DNA of 64,000 nt from Himantopus leucocephalus (taxonomy: Eukaryota; Chordata; Aves; Charadriiformes; Recurvirostridae), in assembly GCA_003993805.1 (NCBI GenBank), contig RSEF01000031.1, positions 17,370,144 through 17,434,143 of the forward strand. Direction: 5' to 3'. A program made the translations under genes and the position numbers. A model generated the notes under the pieces. That model was not told where the DNA came from. It saw only the letters and a program-made list of their open reading frames with translations, and did not search any database. Positions 1 to 11,695 of the stretch are shown here, one piece after another; the first letter of the stretch is position 1, and every line of letters starts with the position of its first letter.

Positions 1-1058
1 GGGATACCGCCTTATCAGGTTCAAAAGTAAACATCAGGTGACTGTGTGTGATAATTACTGTGCCTGCTACCTTTTATTGACTCATTTTAACAGCACAAAT
101 TGCATCATTTGTAAAAGCAAGTCACTTTTGCCCCCTCTCAGAATACCTATTAAAAGTTCAATGATTTACAGTCCACCACCTTCACTTTCATAATGCATTA
201 ACACTGAATTTTATAATGTGTTGCACAGGGAAATTATAGGACCGTTTCTAGACTGGCAATGGAAACATTCAGTTGTCATAGAATAGCAGTGTGATGCTGA
301 CATTAATTGCCAATAGCTGAAGTTGCACCCTTCTTGAGATGAAATGGAGGGATGCTTGCAGCTGTAACCCCAGAAACTTCAGCTGTGAGAGATGCAGCAT
401 TAGAGCATTAGACTATCCTGATTCTGGCCTCAATTACTTGGATAAAATTATGTCTGGTTTAAATAATTTTGGACCATCTGGTTCCTGGAGATTTCATGTA
501 ATTGAAAAATTGACAGCAGACTAATTTCTGCAAATACTTTTTTTTTCTCCCCCTAATCAAGTGCAGTACTGCAAAGGTAACATGCAATGAAGAGTGCTCT
601 TTGCCTACTAGATAAATCCAAGCTTGTCAATAATTGAATTCCAACTCCACCATCCCTGCCTCCCATTCCTGTTGCACATACTAGACCTTGAGGTAGACAG
701 GACCATTTGGAGCAAAACAACCTGCAGGAAGAATACCCAAACAAACAAAATTTACCAAATCCCCTCAGGTAGCATAAGGGTATGTGAACGGTGAGAGCAT
801 CGGCTTCATTAAGGTTATCCAGTTAAGGACGTTTTCAATGTAAACTTGATGGTATATAAAGCTGGGAGTGATAAACAAAGACAGAGGTACAAACCTGATA
901 GATGAGAGATAACGGAGATAATGCCAAAGACCAAAAGTCTCCAGTCACTAATTGATGGGCCATTGAGAAACTCTGGCCATAGCTCTGGAGAGGGCCAACC
1001 TGGAGTTTGTAATGCATAAAAAGAGGAAAACAGGAGGAATATGAGGATTTGGGATATT
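1..1058. other. Non-coding AT-rich DNA
   Basis: No open frame here has recognisable protein features; the longest are about 60-90 codons and overlap in competing frames. No known repeat was recognised. The minus-strand frame at 815-1084 is hydrophobic but shows no family motif and sits next to the possible LTR-derived block, so it was not called as a gene. Confidence 0.6.
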
Positions 1059-1590
1059 TGACACAGTCCCATGGGACTATGCAAAATTTATTAAGGAATG
1101 TTTAGGGGAAGGGGTGGGGGAAGAAGGCAGTGGGGACTGGGCAGAAAGGGGTACTGAGGGGCCGGTTGGGTGTAAAATGGGGCTGCCAGTGTGCTTGTCT
1201 GAGCCCTGCTCCTGGTTCCCACAGTCCCCCCTCCTTTCTATAATTTAATCCTTTCCTAACTGTGTCTCTGCGTAATCTCACTATCTATCCCATGTGTATC
1301 TGAGGGATGCAAGGACTAGGTGCCAGCTACAGGGCGGCAGGGGGGAACCAGCAACAGTGGGTTTGGTGCCAGCTACTGGAGCCACAGCAGGGGTGGAGGT
1401 GCCCCAGGTGGGGTCAGACACTGGGCGAGTGAGGGTCCCCGTGCCAGCTGGTGAGTGTGCGTGCGCTTGTGAACCCAGAGTGTCATGTCTGCATGTCTGT
1501 GTGTCTGTTTGTCTGTGTGTAGTTGAATTTTCACTGCCAATACTTGGCCCTGTGCTGGAGCCCACAGTTGAGGTGTCATTGTTAACTGTA
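1059..1590 (-). repeat. Possible LTR-retroelement-derived block (uncertain)
   Basis: This block is clearly richer in G and C than its surroundings. Read on the minus strand it has a purine run (1226-1239, AGAAAGGAGGGGG) followed by TGTGGGAACC starting at 1223, an AATAAA at 1087-1092, and a TGTGTCA ending at 1059. That order (purine tract, TG, poly(A) signal, CA) is what the 3' end of an LTR retroelement shows, although about 165 bp would be a short LTR. The rest (1240-1590) is rich in CCAGC/CTGGAGCC words and in a GTCTGTGTGTCTGT-like run. I recognise no gag, pol or env. It could equally be unique GC-rich DNA; a repeat-library search would decide. Confidence 0.25.
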
Positions 1591-4500
1591 CGACTTGACT
1601 GAGGTCCTTATCATCTCTGTTTGGGGATCAGTCTGGAACATCCAGTCACATCAGCTTTGGCAAACCATCCACCTCAACTTCTTGCCAACATGTCCAAGCT
1701 CCTTGACCCTGATTTCATTCTGTCTTGCCCTGCTTCGTTGCTGTGGGTTTTGCTTTTCCAGTGAGGTTTGTGCACTGATCATAGCATTCCGCACTACAAC
1801 GAGCAGATGCTCACATTTCTTCTCTTGGTGGCGTGGCTACGTGAAGCAAAAAGCACTGAGTGTTTTCCAACATATTTCTTTGGGATTTAAATTCCACCAC
1901 TGCAGAAATTAATATAAGACATTGCTACAAAGTCTTGTGCTTTCCAAAAAGCATTCTTCAAGGACAGAATATTGGGTAACAAGCTGCAGCAAACTTACGT
2001 GGAGGGTGTTTAGTTTCCTCCTAGATGAACTTTACAGTTGCTGTGTATTTTGGAGCATTACTAAAACACACATTACAAAGAGAGATGGATGGAACGTAGT
2101 CTGACTTATTACAGTTAGCTATATATTTTTTTCTCTAGAACAGAGTTGTCTGTTACTTCATAGAAAACATCTTTTGCTCTGCAAGATCCACTCTCACACT
2201 TCATACAATGGCATATTGACCATCTTTCTACTAAAACTTTGTGTTTTTACTGACTGAATTTTTACACTGACAGTGTAAGAGTGAGGTAATGAGTTGGTTT
2301 AACTGTGACAGCTATTATCAGAATGAAATCAACAGTGCAGAAATAGTGGTTACTAACATAATGCGTAGCTGGTGCTTGCATCCTAACTTTCCTTTTAATG
2401 GCATCCAAGAATCTGGCTTCAAATGTGGATGCGCTTCAGTTACAGAACTAAAATCCTTATTCTCTCTAAAGAACTACAGGCCTTCCCCTCCAAGAAAATG
2501 CTTAAGACCTCACAGGAAAAAACTTTAAGATCATAATGGAGAGAAGGACGGACTTCAAAAGGATTTTGCACTGAGATAGGAAATAACCATTACCTATCCT
2601 CTCCAAAATTCTGTGTATGTTTAGTGCTAACTGTGAAATTGTTTTCCTGCAGTTTAAAGCTGAATAAAATTTCCAGTGAAGTCCGTCAATAAGCACCAGA
2701 GTATCAAATCTAAAGAAGTAAAAGTAAATATTATTTCTTCCTGTCCAGGTCAGAGTATTTTACTTTTAAGATAAGCTGCTTAGGACCTTCATTTTTATTC
2801 ATAAAATTCCCCAAGGAAAACCCTTCCAAGCACACTTTCAGCTATTTAATTCAGAGGGAAACGTCATGCATAGCTTAGAGCTGAGACACATTTCCCTTTG
2901 CTTGTTTCCTGCAAGCCTGTCAGTTCCTTCAGGGATCATTCCTGTTACAGCATATTCTATCCCTGATTCATTAATCACACAGATAATAAGGAAGAATATT
3001 CTGTCTGAATATATCTATATCTATCTGAATATGAATCTTTTTGAAATATCTGTTTGAAATGTGAATATTTTATCACAAATTCCAAGCACTCATTGAAGTG
3101 TTTACTACCCAGGAAGGCGCTCAAGCGTACACTCAAGGGAAAGATTTTGCTAAACTGTGATTGACTGCTCAACTAAGGCCTGAAAGTCCTTCCCTGAAAA
3201 GGTTGTGGTACAGGTGAGTTCGAGTGTCAGATCTGGCTGCCTCTAAACAGGTGCCTGTCATCACTTCCAGAATTTCTGGCTTTTAAACCAAATTCTTCGA
3301 GTACTGCCAGTGCACCACAGCATGTCGTGGTTGGAAGGAGACCAGCAGCAATTTAGCTTTAAGCATACAAAGGCAGGCAGCAGGGAACATATGCAGCATA
3401 TATTCCAAAGGCTGCCGAAACGTGCTTCCATAGATATGCTGGTGAACAGCAGGGGATTATTGCCAAAAACATTTATAAGTGACCTTTAAGGGGAAAGTTA
3501 GTGTTACTTGTAACAGGAGCTAAACCCCTTCCTTTTAAAATATAAATCATTACCATGAATTTGGCCAGTTACTTTTGTTGACGTGTTTCAAGGCTGCATT
3601 TGTGTTTTGCATCCCATCACTGAATTATTCCCCCTTTGCATTCCTGGTATGTAAATGGAATCTGTTTCACTGCTTTTGCTGATTAGATAACAAAACAGAC
3701 TGTAATGAAAAGTATAAAGCCAAAGGCTATTTGTAATAGCCGGTTGAAATCTTTCCAATGAATATTTCAACAGGATTTCATCTGAGATCCGCTCTCATAA
3801 AATATTCACAACCAATGTAATTCTTCAAAAGGATCTATCATGCAAATATTCTAGAAAAAAAAATCAGTAAAGATTACAAAAAGAGTCTAATCTCATCTCT
3901 TTTTTTCTCTTTCCAACTCGATTTCCTTCCTATTCCTGCTAGAAAATATGTTTAAAATGTGCAACAACATAAGTGTTTATTATTAAAGGTAAAAAAGCAC
4001 ACAAAGCTGTCTCTGAATTGAAGTTGACAAAAAAGGGTGAAAACTGTTCTGCCATATAGTTTCCCTTCTTTTCTCACTTCTTTGTCTCTCAAAGGAAAGA
4101 AGTTATTTAAAATCAAGGTTGCTTTTTCTCCTCAAAACAGTAACACTAAGATAGAGTAAAAGGAATTAATTTTCTCATCAAGAATTACAACATTCACAGG
4201 GTTTTGAAGAAAAATCCTATCTTCCTGTTTAACAAGAAATTCACAGGCAGAAAAAGATCTCCCTGGTGATGGCCACTTCTGCTGTTCACTGCAACTCACA
4301 ATCTCCCTACAGCACAGAGAAGGCTTTGCATGCGGTCAACCCATATGTTTCAAAGACGACACAGATCCAGTAACCACAGGGTTATACCCAAGCCTCTGCC
4401 TGGATCCTTACTTCAATCTATTGGCTTATATTGAGCAAAAAAGAAGTCACATTTAGGTCTAAATAGGCTAAAATGTGATAGCTAAACCTAATGCAGGTGC

Positions 4501-6009
4501 AAGGAAATCTCTGAAAGTGTCTTCTTGATTACTCCCAGTGAGTTTTCTCAATTCGGAGAGATGTTTTAGGCAAGATGTTGCAGTTTACACTTCAAGGATG
4601 AATTGCACTAAACTCAGTTGCATTTGAAATCGTGGCAACCATTGGCAACTGTGCTTTATTACACCAGTGCCCTCAAAGGAATGAAAAACTGGAGAGAGGT
4701 ATTACTTTTTACTGTTTGTAAAGCACCTGTCAGGGAAGTCTGTGCCCTGCTCGTTAGAGACACAGATGACTGCAATAACGTATGCTAAACCCTCAGCTTC
4801 TTGAATCTTTATATACAGCATAGAAGAAGTTACATACATAACTTCACAACTAAATAAGGGACAATTTAGACCTTAATGAAACAACTGGGTTTTGGCTTTC
4901 ATTGCTTTGAAGGATACTTAACAGAAAATATTCTGCAAAATACGAGTGTCATCACTATTAGGTCATGGATCCATGATCCTCCCTGTCACCACTCTTTCCT
5001 CAAATAAAGGGTGTCACTGTGAAATCATGGTGCAGGGTTGGTGTGTAACAGGCTGCTTTTGGCCAAATGAAATGTGTAATCCCACATTAGTGCATCACTG
5101 AGGTGTCTGGGAACTTTCCATAGTAAAATCATGTGTGTGTGTGATTAATGGTTCCTCTAATCATTTCACCAAGTTGTCCTCTAAGTCGTTGATAAATTAC
5201 ATTACAGGAATTGCAAAAAGACTCACAAGCATCATTATATTTTGTGTGATCAACAACCACCAAATTCTCTTTCTGGGACCGTGTTTCCTGCCGGGTGAAA
5301 TCACTGTGGGAAACTTTTCTGCAGAGGCTGAAAGAGCCTCAAATTATAAGTGTTAGAAATGCTATCAACAAGCCCTTGCCTCAGTGGGTACATCTGTCCT
5401 CCATAAAGGCTTTGACAGCTGGCAGGAGGACTCCAGCAGTGCCGTGCTGGCAGCACCCATCCCGCCGGCTGCTGCTGAGCACTGACCTGCTGTGGTAGAG
5501 TTGTGTGATAGTGCTTGGTCACGGCTGTGGGTAACACCAGAGGGGGGACTCCTCTTTTAACACGCTTATGTTGCTTGGCCCAGATTTTAAGAAGAAACAA
5601 GTCTTTCTTCAAATGGATGATGTACGCTTTCAGAAAGACCAGAAGTATTTGGAGGTCTTTGAATTTAACTATGAAGCTGAACTGCCTAATAAGAACGTAT
5701 TTTGTCATTCAAACCACTTGTCCAAATAGTCCAATAGCTCTCAAAACACCAACACCAAAGATCACAATAATTAGCTGAAGTCTTTTGCACAGAAGGTTAA
5801 GACATTTCACTTTTCTTTTGCTGTATACATCAACAGAAACTGAATGGATTGGGTATACTGCAATGACTCAGTGGACACATGCTCATGTATTACCTTTCCA
5901 CCATTTTTTCAGGTTTCTGACCCCTGGTTTCTGTATTAGAGACGTACTAGAGCTCATCCTGTACTGGACTATTACAGAATTTGCCCGCAGAAACCCTGAG
6001 TACTTCAGG
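1591..6009. other. Non-coding DNA without recognisable genes
   Basis: Short overlapping frames only, none with a recognisable domain. There is a short ATATCTATATCTATCTG-type AT-rich run near 3008-3035. No LINE 3' end, tRNA or hairpin of note was seen. Confidence 0.6.
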
Positions 6010-6310
6010 ATGGAAGGGAGCTCTGGAGCTTGTTTAGTCCATCCCTCAACTCAACGCAGGGTCAGCTTTGGAGTTAGTGCAGGTTTATCGAGGTTTTTAT
6101 CAGTTGAGTTTTAACACTCTCCAAGGAGAGAAATTCCATGGCTTTTCTGGGAATGCTTAATCAGATATTTTTTTTCATTAAATCCAGTTGCAATCTGGGT
6201 ATATGCTTTTTGCCTCTTGTCCTCTGGCTGTGCACTTGTGAGAATGGTCTTGCTCTGCCTTTTCTATAATTTCCTTTTTTGTAAGTTATAATAAAGCTTT
6301 GTTTTCTTCG
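6010..6310 (-). mobile_element. Old CR1 LINE 3'-region fragment
   Basis: The plus-strand text runs through words typical of reverse-complement CR1: 'GGAAGGGAGCTCTGGAGC', 'TTTAGTCCATCCCTCAACTC', 'GCAGGGTCAGC', 'CTCCAAGGAGAGAAATTCC', 'GCCTCTTGTCCTCTGGCTG' and 'TGAGAATGGTCTTGCTCTGCC', in the order of the avian CR1 3' region. It is strongly diverged, and the terminal octamer repeats are not preserved, so it is an old copy. Orientation is minus: the 3' end of the LINE is at the lower coordinate. The right border is fuzzy, somewhere between 6265 and 6310. It carries no usable reading frame. Confidence 0.7.
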
Positions 6311-6374
6311 GGATGAGTATTGAAAAAAAATCTCTTCAATACATACATTTTGATATGTTAATATTAATAAAGTA

Positions 6375-6677
6375 TTTAAGACTACAGTTTCATACATTTC
6401 ATAATTAAGTCCATTTTTTAATTCTGTGAAAAGTTCCTTCTGTAGCTTATAGTTTTCTTGAGTCTTCTCAAGAAAAACACTTTCTGACACTGTTTTTAAT
6501 TCCACTCCCCTTTCCCTTGCCATCTGCATTTACCTGAAAAACATAGGCCGAAACGAAATTTATTTGTAATATTGAAGATTGCTCTGCTCTAATTAAAGCT
6601 TTTAAAACTCTTGCTCTTTCATTTGAACTAGCTGCAGAGAGTTTTTCTGCTTTGTCATCTTGGCTCATATTATTTTG
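6375..6677 (-). other. Unidentified coding-like segment, possible exon or pseudogene relic
   Basis: Two adjoining minus-strand frames look more protein-like than anything else in the gene-poor half. The first (6534-6677, 48 codons) is rich in Lys, Glu, Arg and Ala (e.g. KAEKLSAASSNERARVLKAL). It is preceded by a plausible acceptor (CATTCCTTAG, AG at 6678-6679) and ends at CAG|GTAAAT, a good donor (GT at 6532-6533), giving a phase-0 exon of 144 bp. The second, in another frame from about 6530 down to 6375, reads like a coiled coil (VFLEKTQENYKLQKELF). Together they could be an exon plus read-through, or a decayed retrocopy with a frameshift. No family was recognised, no promoter or further exons were seen, and the old CR1 abuts it. 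Chance remains possible. Confidence 0.3.
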
Positions 6678-9600
6678 CTAAGGAATGTGAGGGGTTTTTT
6701 TCAGGGCCTGTTCTATATACAATACTTAAAGTAGGGAAAAAGTTGGGTGGCTTAAGCACTAAACAGAGACTACTCTCCACAGCTGCTCTGTACCTTTGTG
6801 ATCAGTTAAGAAACCAGAATATCGAAGAATGATAAATCTGTCCTGGGCTGCTAGTATAAAAGTTATATGAAAAAAGCTATATCTTGGCATATATGGCATT
6901 CCTGGAGACAAAGTTTAGTTTCCAAACTCCCAAACAAACTTTATGTCTATGATGCTGGCTGTTTACCTGAACCTCTGTGCCTAAGCCTCCACCTGTAAAA
7001 TGGAAATTGTCACACTTCCCTACCACACACAGCTATAGCATGGAAGCATTCATAATGTTCCTGGGAACCTCAGGTATTGCAATAATGTTGGAAAGGATCA
7101 ACAAGACAACGGAAAAGATATGACTCTTCCTGTTCTATGCCAGAAACAGCAGGACTGATTCTACTTCATTCTAAGGCGGCTGAGCTTCCGAATTTTTAGT
7201 GTTCATCACTTTCATCTTTGTATTTTGATGGCTACCTGATCATGTGCTAGAACTAGGACATAGCCGGTGATGCCTGTACACTCTCTTTGCTTGGTCAAAG
7301 GTTGATTTTATCTGAGGATATTCTTGAACCACGAGACTTGTCTGAGTGTTCTGAGCTGTACGCAAATTCAGATCCAGTGTCAGTCTTCTAATTTATGGCT
7401 TTGGGAACTGAAAAAACTAAGCTAAGTTTCAACCATTATAAATACACAATACGGGGGTGGGGGTAACGCCAAATGATTTCTAATGCTCAGGGTTGACAAC
7501 ACAACAATTGAAACAGACCTAAAGTGCTGTGGCTGAGAAATACTAAGGTATTAAGGTAAATTGATACATTATATGTGTTATTGAAAAGATGTTTTCACAG
7601 ATCAAATGTAAAGGCATTTTTTTTGAAGACCTGTTGATTAATGCTCCTGAAACTTTCTTTGCTAATGACTCATCAGGGTACACACTCAGGAAAGAGTGAT
7701 GTTGCAGCTGGGAAGGTGAAGGCAAGTTACCGAGAGATACAGGCAATGGGAAGACCACATCCATCAGCTGGTGACAGGGTGCTCTTTATGGAGGATACAC
7801 ACAGTGTGCAGGAAAGGATGTGGTGCCTCTTCTCCACCAGGGTATCTTAGAAATGCACCAGGCAATACAGGCAACCAACCAAAGAGTGGAGTATTTTTCC
7901 TCCTTTGTTGGGTTGTCTTTTATGTTAGTAATTCCATAACTCTTATGATGCATCTGCAGACTTATAATTTTAGGCTTCCACTGGGTAAGACTCAGCTCTG
8001 ACTGCTGAGCTACAGCTCGCTGTTGTCTCCCTTGTCCTATCTGTGGGAGCTGAATTGTCCAACTGGGTGAATTAGATGTAGCCTATCAGCCCTTGTTGGT
8101 ACTATTCTTCCTGGCTTCTCAGACATTCTAGCAAAGTCTAGAAAGAACTGGGTGCCTTGATGTCCTGAAACATAACCCTCATCCCCAAACTAATGCTAGC
8201 CATGAACAGTCCGAGTCCATCAGACGGCAAAATACTGAAAACAGAGTTGTCACTCTGGTATGGCAAATGCAGCCATACATTCAAGCTAATATGTTCTTTT
8301 TTCCTCGTTATAACTAATAAACATGTCAAAGATGTTTCAAGTCAAACATTTTCCATTTGTTTTTTATTGAATTCCGAAGCTGAGAGCAAAACTCAGGCCA
8401 TTTGAAAAGACCTTTAGAGAATATTAAGTACATGTTTGGTTAAAAAAGAAAGAAAGAAATACCAAAAAATTAACAAAGGACAACATATTCTAGTAAAGTA
8501 CTTTTTGTACGCAGTCTTTGCTGTCCCTCTCTGAGCAATGGCTTATTTCTTGCAATGCCCTAGCCTCCCGCAGGGTGAACCGAGTGCATGAGCACGGTGC
8601 TAGCTGAGTGACCGGGAGCTGTATGGTAGCTTTCCACGTGTCGTCACTGGTGTAATGCATTCAGAAGACGGTAAACAGAGAAACAAAGTCTCTTCACATC
8701 AAATTGCTAACACAGACACTGCCTGGAAGACATGTAAAAACCTTGAGTACCACTGTCTCATTTTTCTGCTGAGTTTTATGAGCACATGCTTTCCTTGGAA
8801 ATTGCTACAGTTACATTTCTAAAAAGAAAACTGTGCATCTTTCAAAACTCGAGCCAGAAATACACCTCTGCCGTGAACCCAATGTGTAGGAGAGTGCCGT
8901 GCTTTAAAAGACTTGCAGAAGCTTGACTGTAAGAGGTCTTGGAGCACAGCAGCTCCAGCCCTGCCTTCTTCAGTCACAGAAACCAGTGCTGTGTCCTCCT
9001 CGTGAACATAAAGCATGGAATAACCAACCCATTAGTGTGTGAAGCTTAGGTCAGATTTAATTAAAACCTGCTTATGTCGCAAGCCTATGGTACCACTTTG
9101 TAAGCAGCAGCTCAGGTGGTGTAGAAGGAAATGAAAAGAGGTTCTCTGGGACAACTCTACTTTTATTGTGTATATTTTGGGCAACACTGAACTAACTGCT
9201 GTTACTGAACATAATTCCTCACAAACACATGTGAAAAAATATAACCCTCATCTTTTGATCAGAAACAAGCCACCATCTCTCATGGAAGCTTTGCACATAC
9301 ACCCTGCCATGGCTGCTCCATGTATCCCCAGACATATAAGATTTCATAAAATTTAAAATTACCCTAGTACCTTGCAGACATTTTTGGAAAATGACAAGAA
9401 ATCAATGCATTCAAATGCAGACGCAAACTAAACTGTAAAGAGTGGTTGCTGGTTGTTGCCAGCTGCTGAACTGCCAAGTTTGACACATGTCATACTTGGG
9501 AGACGTCTACCTCAAGTGTGGTGCTACAGACTGCTCTGTTAACTGTGTGAAACACTCAAATACCTAACTGCATCACAAGACGGGAGCTTTCAAAGAGCAT

Positions 9601-11053
9601 TTGATGATATCCATTCTTCGCTCTAGGATTATCTTTGTTATTACATTGTAAATATATTCTGGCCATGATTAGCATGAGCCTGTCTTGATGTGGCCCCTTG
9701 TTATGAAGAAGATGTTTCTCTGTGCATCATCTAAAGCACAAAATATAGGCCAAGTGTTTCAGAAGCATATTCATTACTTCACACTGGGAATTGCCACAGT
9801 AAAATATTAAATGCAGGCAGATGAAAATAATAGCTACTTTAAGGGCTCCATTGTGTCATCAATTAAATGCAGATGGCCCAATTAATATTATGCAAACTCA
9901 ATATTTTGCCTTGAGAATTTCTAGCAGCTAGGGTCACAAAAGAAAATGCCTCCCAGGAAATAAAGGATAATCAGGCTAAAAAGGCTCAAAATCTCCCAAG
10001 GAAAAATTATAAATGTCAATTTAAAATATGGTGTCATAGCAATCTCTAAAAGACTCCTTTACAAAAAAATATTTGGGACTCCAAAAGAACTTGGCAAATG
10101 CGGCTCAGTTTGTATGATGAGCAAAATAAAAAGGAGGTCCAACACATTCATACAACTACACAGTTTAAAAATTGTGTAACATATAAATCAGTATTGGTAT
10201 GTTTTTTCCAGAGTTTAACAAAAACATAAAATGTGACCTGCATTATGGTATCTTCTTTGGCTGTTACTAAATTCTGTACGTGATACCTAATAAGCTTAAC
10301 TAAAATCATGGCATGGAAAGCAAACTTCTTCCAAGGCAAGAAGAACAATAAAGGATCATTTTGCCTAACTTTTGATCCTACAGTGGATCAAAATGGTCTT
10401 CAGGTGAGCAAATAACATGGGGCTCCCTTCTAGTGCTAGTGAAGAGAAACACATTTTAGATGCAATTCACCTTGGCCACCCTAGGAAATAGGTAAATTAA
10501 ATCCTAAGCTTACCTCATTCTACTCTGTCATCTATTGCTATAGTGACAGATAGAGTCATTAGCTCAAACCATGCATAAGGTGAGATAATTTCCATCAACT
10601 ATGAATAAACTGTTGTCACCAGATGTTTAAAAGAATTATATCAAGCCTTGAAAAATCAGGTCTTAAAATACAAAGCATCACGTATCCAGTAATCAATTTG
10701 TCTTTTCTTACCTTTACCTAGAAAATATTCCTTAGGCCTCTTGACCTGATTTCAGCAGGTGCTTGTTTGCTCTGCTAGGTCTGAGATGTAGGAATAGTAG
10801 CCACTGGATGATCAGGAGAAACTTAGCTCTCAAATCCAACTTCCTTTAGGAACAGGAAGGACCTAGTGAAACCATCCACCTGAACTTTTTAGTAAGGCTA
10901 ATGGTACCAGTACCTTCAATATCTTTCTTTAGACAACTCTGCATTTTCTCTATCTTTTATAAAAAAGAGACAAGTTCCCAATTCCTTTTGCACCTCTTTT
11001 CTTTTAAAGTCCATGAAATCAGATGCTTCACTTGTTGGAATGGTGTATTAATT
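6678..11053. other. Non-coding DNA with an ATTA-rich, enhancer-like stretch
   Basis: No gene is supportable. A short GAAA run lies at 8443-8459. Around 9840-9900 the DNA is dense in possible factor sites: AATTAAAT, a CAGATG E-box (9870-9875), ATTAATATTA and an octamer-like ATGCAAA (9890-9896). That is only suggestive of a regulatory element. Confidence 0.5.
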
Positions 11054-11450
11054 CATAGAATCGTAGAATGGTTTGGGTTGGAAGGGACTTTAAAGATCAC
11101 CTAGTTCCAACCCCCCTGACACGGGCAGGGACACCTCCCACTAGACCAGGTTGCTCAAAGACCCATCCAACCTGGCCTTGAACACTTCCAGGAATGGAGC
11201 ATCCACAACTTCCCTGGGCAACCTGTTCCAGTGTTCCACCACCTTCACAGTAAAGAATTTCTTCCTAATATGTAATCTAAATCTACCCTCTTCAGTTTAA
11301 AACCATTACCCCTCATCCTATCAATTGCCTGATAACAGTATATATCAATATCTCCCCATGAAGAAAAAATTAGAAATAAACCACCTTCTTGAGTACAGCA
11401 TTATAAATACGAACCAGATCTCATAATATCAAATGAAAGCCTTCTCACAT
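11054..11450 (-). mobile_element. CR1 LINE, truncated 3' end
   Basis: The copy begins at its 3' end with CATAGAAT (11054-11061) and a one-base variant CGTAGAAT, i.e. two tandem ATTCTATG-type octamers on the minus strand, the hallmark terminus of avian CR1. It continues with 'GGTTTGGGTTGGAAGGGACT', 'ACCTCCCACTAGACCAGGTT', 'AACCTGTTCCAGTGTTCCAC' and 'ACAGTAAAGAATTTCTTCCT', all standard reverse-complement CR1 text. Similarity fades after about 11300 and ends near 11450. As usual for CR1 it is 5'-truncated and contains no complete reading frame. It serves as an in-window reference for the CR1 at 22780. Confidence 0.93.
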
Positions 11451-11459
11451 GTTCCAGTA

Positions 11460-11695
11460 ACTAGAAGGAGAAACTTGTCCCAGAGTGGCTCCCAGGCCAC
11501 TTGACCTACTCACCAGTGAGTCCTGCTTGATACTTGCTAGTGATCCCACACGTACTTGCATACGCTCGCTTGCCCCAGTTGCCGGCCCCATGGACATACA
11601 GGCCCAATGACAAGTGGTCTGACTCCAGTTGCTGGAGCTCAGACCCTCATACACACAAGTGCACAGAGTAAATTGAAATGACACCATGTGCATTT
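11460..11695. repeat. Possible LTR-derived or other dispersed repeat (uncertain)
   Basis: This GC-richer block directly follows the CR1. It contains words such as CACCAGTGAGTCC, CCCCAGTTGCCGGCCCCATG, ACTCCAGTTGCTGGAGCTCA and CATACACACAAGTGCACAGA. Their style and approximate order recall the minus strand of the 1240-1590 block, so both may come from one dispersed family. The resemblance was judged by eye, is imperfect, and no coding domain supports it. Confidence 0.2.
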
